From DATARH01 sp050246595 (GTDB lineage Bacteria > Pseudomonadota > Alphaproteobacteria > ATCC43930 > CGMCC-115725), in contig JBFWVT010000007.1 of the NCBI GenBank assembly GCA_050246595.1, positions 51,508 through 115,507 on the forward strand: a DNA stretch of 64,000 bases, written 5' to 3'. Position 1 is the stretch's first letter; each line of letters begins with the position of its first letter. The translations under genes were made by a program, and so were the position numbers. Below, piece after piece: positions 62,915 to 64,000 of the stretch. The notes below the pieces were generated by a model, which had not been told where the DNA came from, did not search any database, and saw only the letters and a list, made by a program, of their open reading frames with translations.

Positions 62915-63844
62915 GTGCCGAGCCGGCCGCTTCGTATCGGAACCCGCGGCAGCCCGATGGCGCTGTATCAGGCGGAGCTGGTGCGCGACCGGCTGCGCGC
63001 GGCCCGTCCCGAGCTTGCCGCCGATGGCGCGCTCGAATTAGTGCCGATCCGCACGACCGGAGATCGCGTGCAGACCCGCCTGCTCGCCGAGATCGGCGGC
63101 AAGGGTCTGTTCACGAAGGAGATCGAGGAGGCGCTGCTCGACAACCGCATCGATCTCGCCGTGCATTCGCTGAAGGATATGGAAACGGTGCTGCCGGCCG
63201 GGCTTGCGATCGGCTGCGTCTTGAAGCGCGACGACCCGCGCGATGTACTGGTCGGCCGCACGGCCGTCACCCTTGCCGGCTTGCCGCAAGGGGCACGGGT
63301 CGGCACGGCCTCGCTGCGGCGGCGTGCGCAGTTGCTGCGAATGCGCCCCGATCTCGCAATCGTGCCGATCCGCGGCAATGTCAACACGCGGCTCGCCAGG
63401 CTCGACGCGGGCGAGGTCACGGCGCTGGTCCTTGCCTTGTGCGGGCTCGAACGGCTCGGCAAGATCGGAGTAGTCGGCGAAATCCTGGCGGTCGATGTCA
63501 TGCTGCCGGCGGTCGGGCAGGGCGCGCTCGCGGTCGAGTGCCGCTCGCTCGACGACACGGTGCGCGACCTGCTCGCGCCGCTGCACGATGCGACCAGCGC
63601 GGCCTGCGTACTGGCCGAGAGGAGCATGCTGGCGGCGCTCGACGGGTCCTGCCGCACCCCGATCGCCGGGCTCGCGACGATCGCCGGCGATCTTCTCAGC
63701 CTCGACGCGCTGCTGCTCTCGCCTGACGGCGCGGCCGAGCGGCGCGGCTCTCTCGCCGGCGCGGTGGCCGACGCCGCTGCGATCGGCACCGCGCTCGGCG
63801 AGCAGCTGCGCCGCGATGCCGGGCCGGAATTCGGCTTCGGCTGA
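62915..63844 (+). CDS. hemC: Porphobilinogen deaminase (hydroxymethylbilane synthase)
   Basis: 309 residues; polymerises four porphobilinogens in haem synthesis. Present are LRIGTRGSPMALYQAE, RTTGDRVQ, EIGGKGLFTKEIEEALL, DLAVHSLKDMETVLPAGL, RIGTASLRRRAQLL-type VGTASLRRRAQLLRM, IRGNVNTRLARLDAGE, and the dipyrromethane-binding Cys in ALDGSCRTPIAG (about residue 245). Length is normal. GTG start after gaaggagcactc. It is the last complete gene in the window; hemD does not follow, because an IS element is next. Confidence 0.96.
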   Translation: MPSRPLRIGTRGSPMALYQAELVRDRLRAARPELAADGALELVPIRTTGDRVQTRLLAEIGGKGLFTKEIEEALLDNRIDLAVHSLKDMETVLPAGLAIGCVLKRDDPRDVLVGRTAVTLAGLPQGARVGTASLRRRAQLLRMRPDLAIVPIRGNVNTRLARLDAGEVTALVLALCGLERLGKIGVVGEILAVDVMLPAVGQGALAVECRSLDDTVRDLLAPLHDATSAACVLAERSMLAALDGSCRTPIAGLATIAGDLLSLDALLLSPDGAAERRGSLAGAVADAAAIGTALGEQLRRDAGPEFGFG

Positions 63845-63877
63845 TGCCGGGTCGGCATCGCACGCTGTGGTGAGCTA

Positions 63878-64000
63878 GAGCGTGATCGTTTCAGGTTGAA
63901 GCGTAGCCGGCATTGGCGAGGTAGTTTGCGCATTCCTGTGCGGAGAAATGATCGAGCAAGGAGCCGATCTGGCGCCACGTGTCCTCGGTGGTGCGCGGAT
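63878..64000 (-). mobile_element. IS630-family element, left end with transposase C-terminus (partial)
   Basis: On the minus strand bases 64000-63891 encode PRTTEDTWRQIGSLLDHFSA followed by QECANYLANAGYAST and stop, the typical C-terminal end of IS630-family transposases (HFSAQECANY is diagnostic). The end of the element probably lies at 63878 (gagcgtgatcgtttcagg), next to TA at 63876-63877, the target dinucleotide of the family. The rest is outside the window. Confidence 0.8.

Overview
The window is a GC-rich chromosomal stretch of an alphaproteobacterium. GapR (DUF2312), an SdhE-mfd pair, an Atm1-type exporter, UbiX, ApaG, a TIGR02444 protein and two DUF465 proteins all point there. Three F420/flavin LLM-type oxidoreductases, a CoxL-like molybdoenzyme subunit, an M81 peptidase, acyl-CoA enzymes and three PEP-CTERM proteins suggest a metabolically versatile soil or water organism (Rhodospirillales-like; genus not assigned) with an exosortase/EPS system encoded elsewhere. 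Most genes are single units or two-gene operons; no ribosomal RNA, tRNA, CRISPR or intact prophage was seen.

Layout. 1-8.7 kb: partial Atm1 ABC exporter with an MFS gene, LLM oxidoreductase, apaG, folE-argE, an M17 aminopeptidase and a racemase-fold protein. 8.7-18 kb: sppA, DUF1244, gapR, a small secreted protein, two alpha/beta hydrolases around an lrgA-lrgB pair with a CRP-type operator, an NlpC/P60 hydrolase and an acyl-CoA dehydrogenase. 18-28.7 kb: a large TPR protein, mfd, sdhE, recG and an unknown protein. 28.7-38.6 kb is the accessory part: a frameshifted PEP-CTERM gene under a sigma-54 promoter, a duplicated scrap of the neighbouring LLM gene, a nuclease, a frameshifted M81 peptidase, a radical SAM-GNAT pair, and a second PEP-CTERM gene overlapping a TPR protein whose alkaline-phosphatase-fold half has lost its catalytic residues. 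38.6-53 kb: a MITE, a manganese-exporter gene behind a yybP-ykoY riboswitch, nadE, two AMP-forming acyl-CoA synthetases, a third PEP-CTERM gene, ubiX, a lytic transglycosylase and a GH13 amylase. 53-64 kb: a CoxL-like subunit without partners, an LLM oxidoreductase, a tandem pair of CmoB-like methyltransferases, uvrD, an anion-permease-like transporter, hemC, and the end of an IS630-family element at the right edge.

The most distinctive signals are: (i) a dispersed family of palindromic repeats, which sits between genes with compensatory stem changes and supplies the probable start of the NlpC/P60 gene, together with two related palindromes inserted in frame inside mfd; (ii) the locus at 33.8-38.2 kb that places a radical SAM/GNAT pair back-to-back with a PEP-CTERM gene translationally coupled to a pseudo-phosphatase/TPR protein; (iii) regulatory signals on the PEP-CTERM genes (sigma-54 promoter, ATACTAT repeats and palindrome); and (iv) homopolymer or single-base frameshifts in two genes, which may be real decay or sequence errors.
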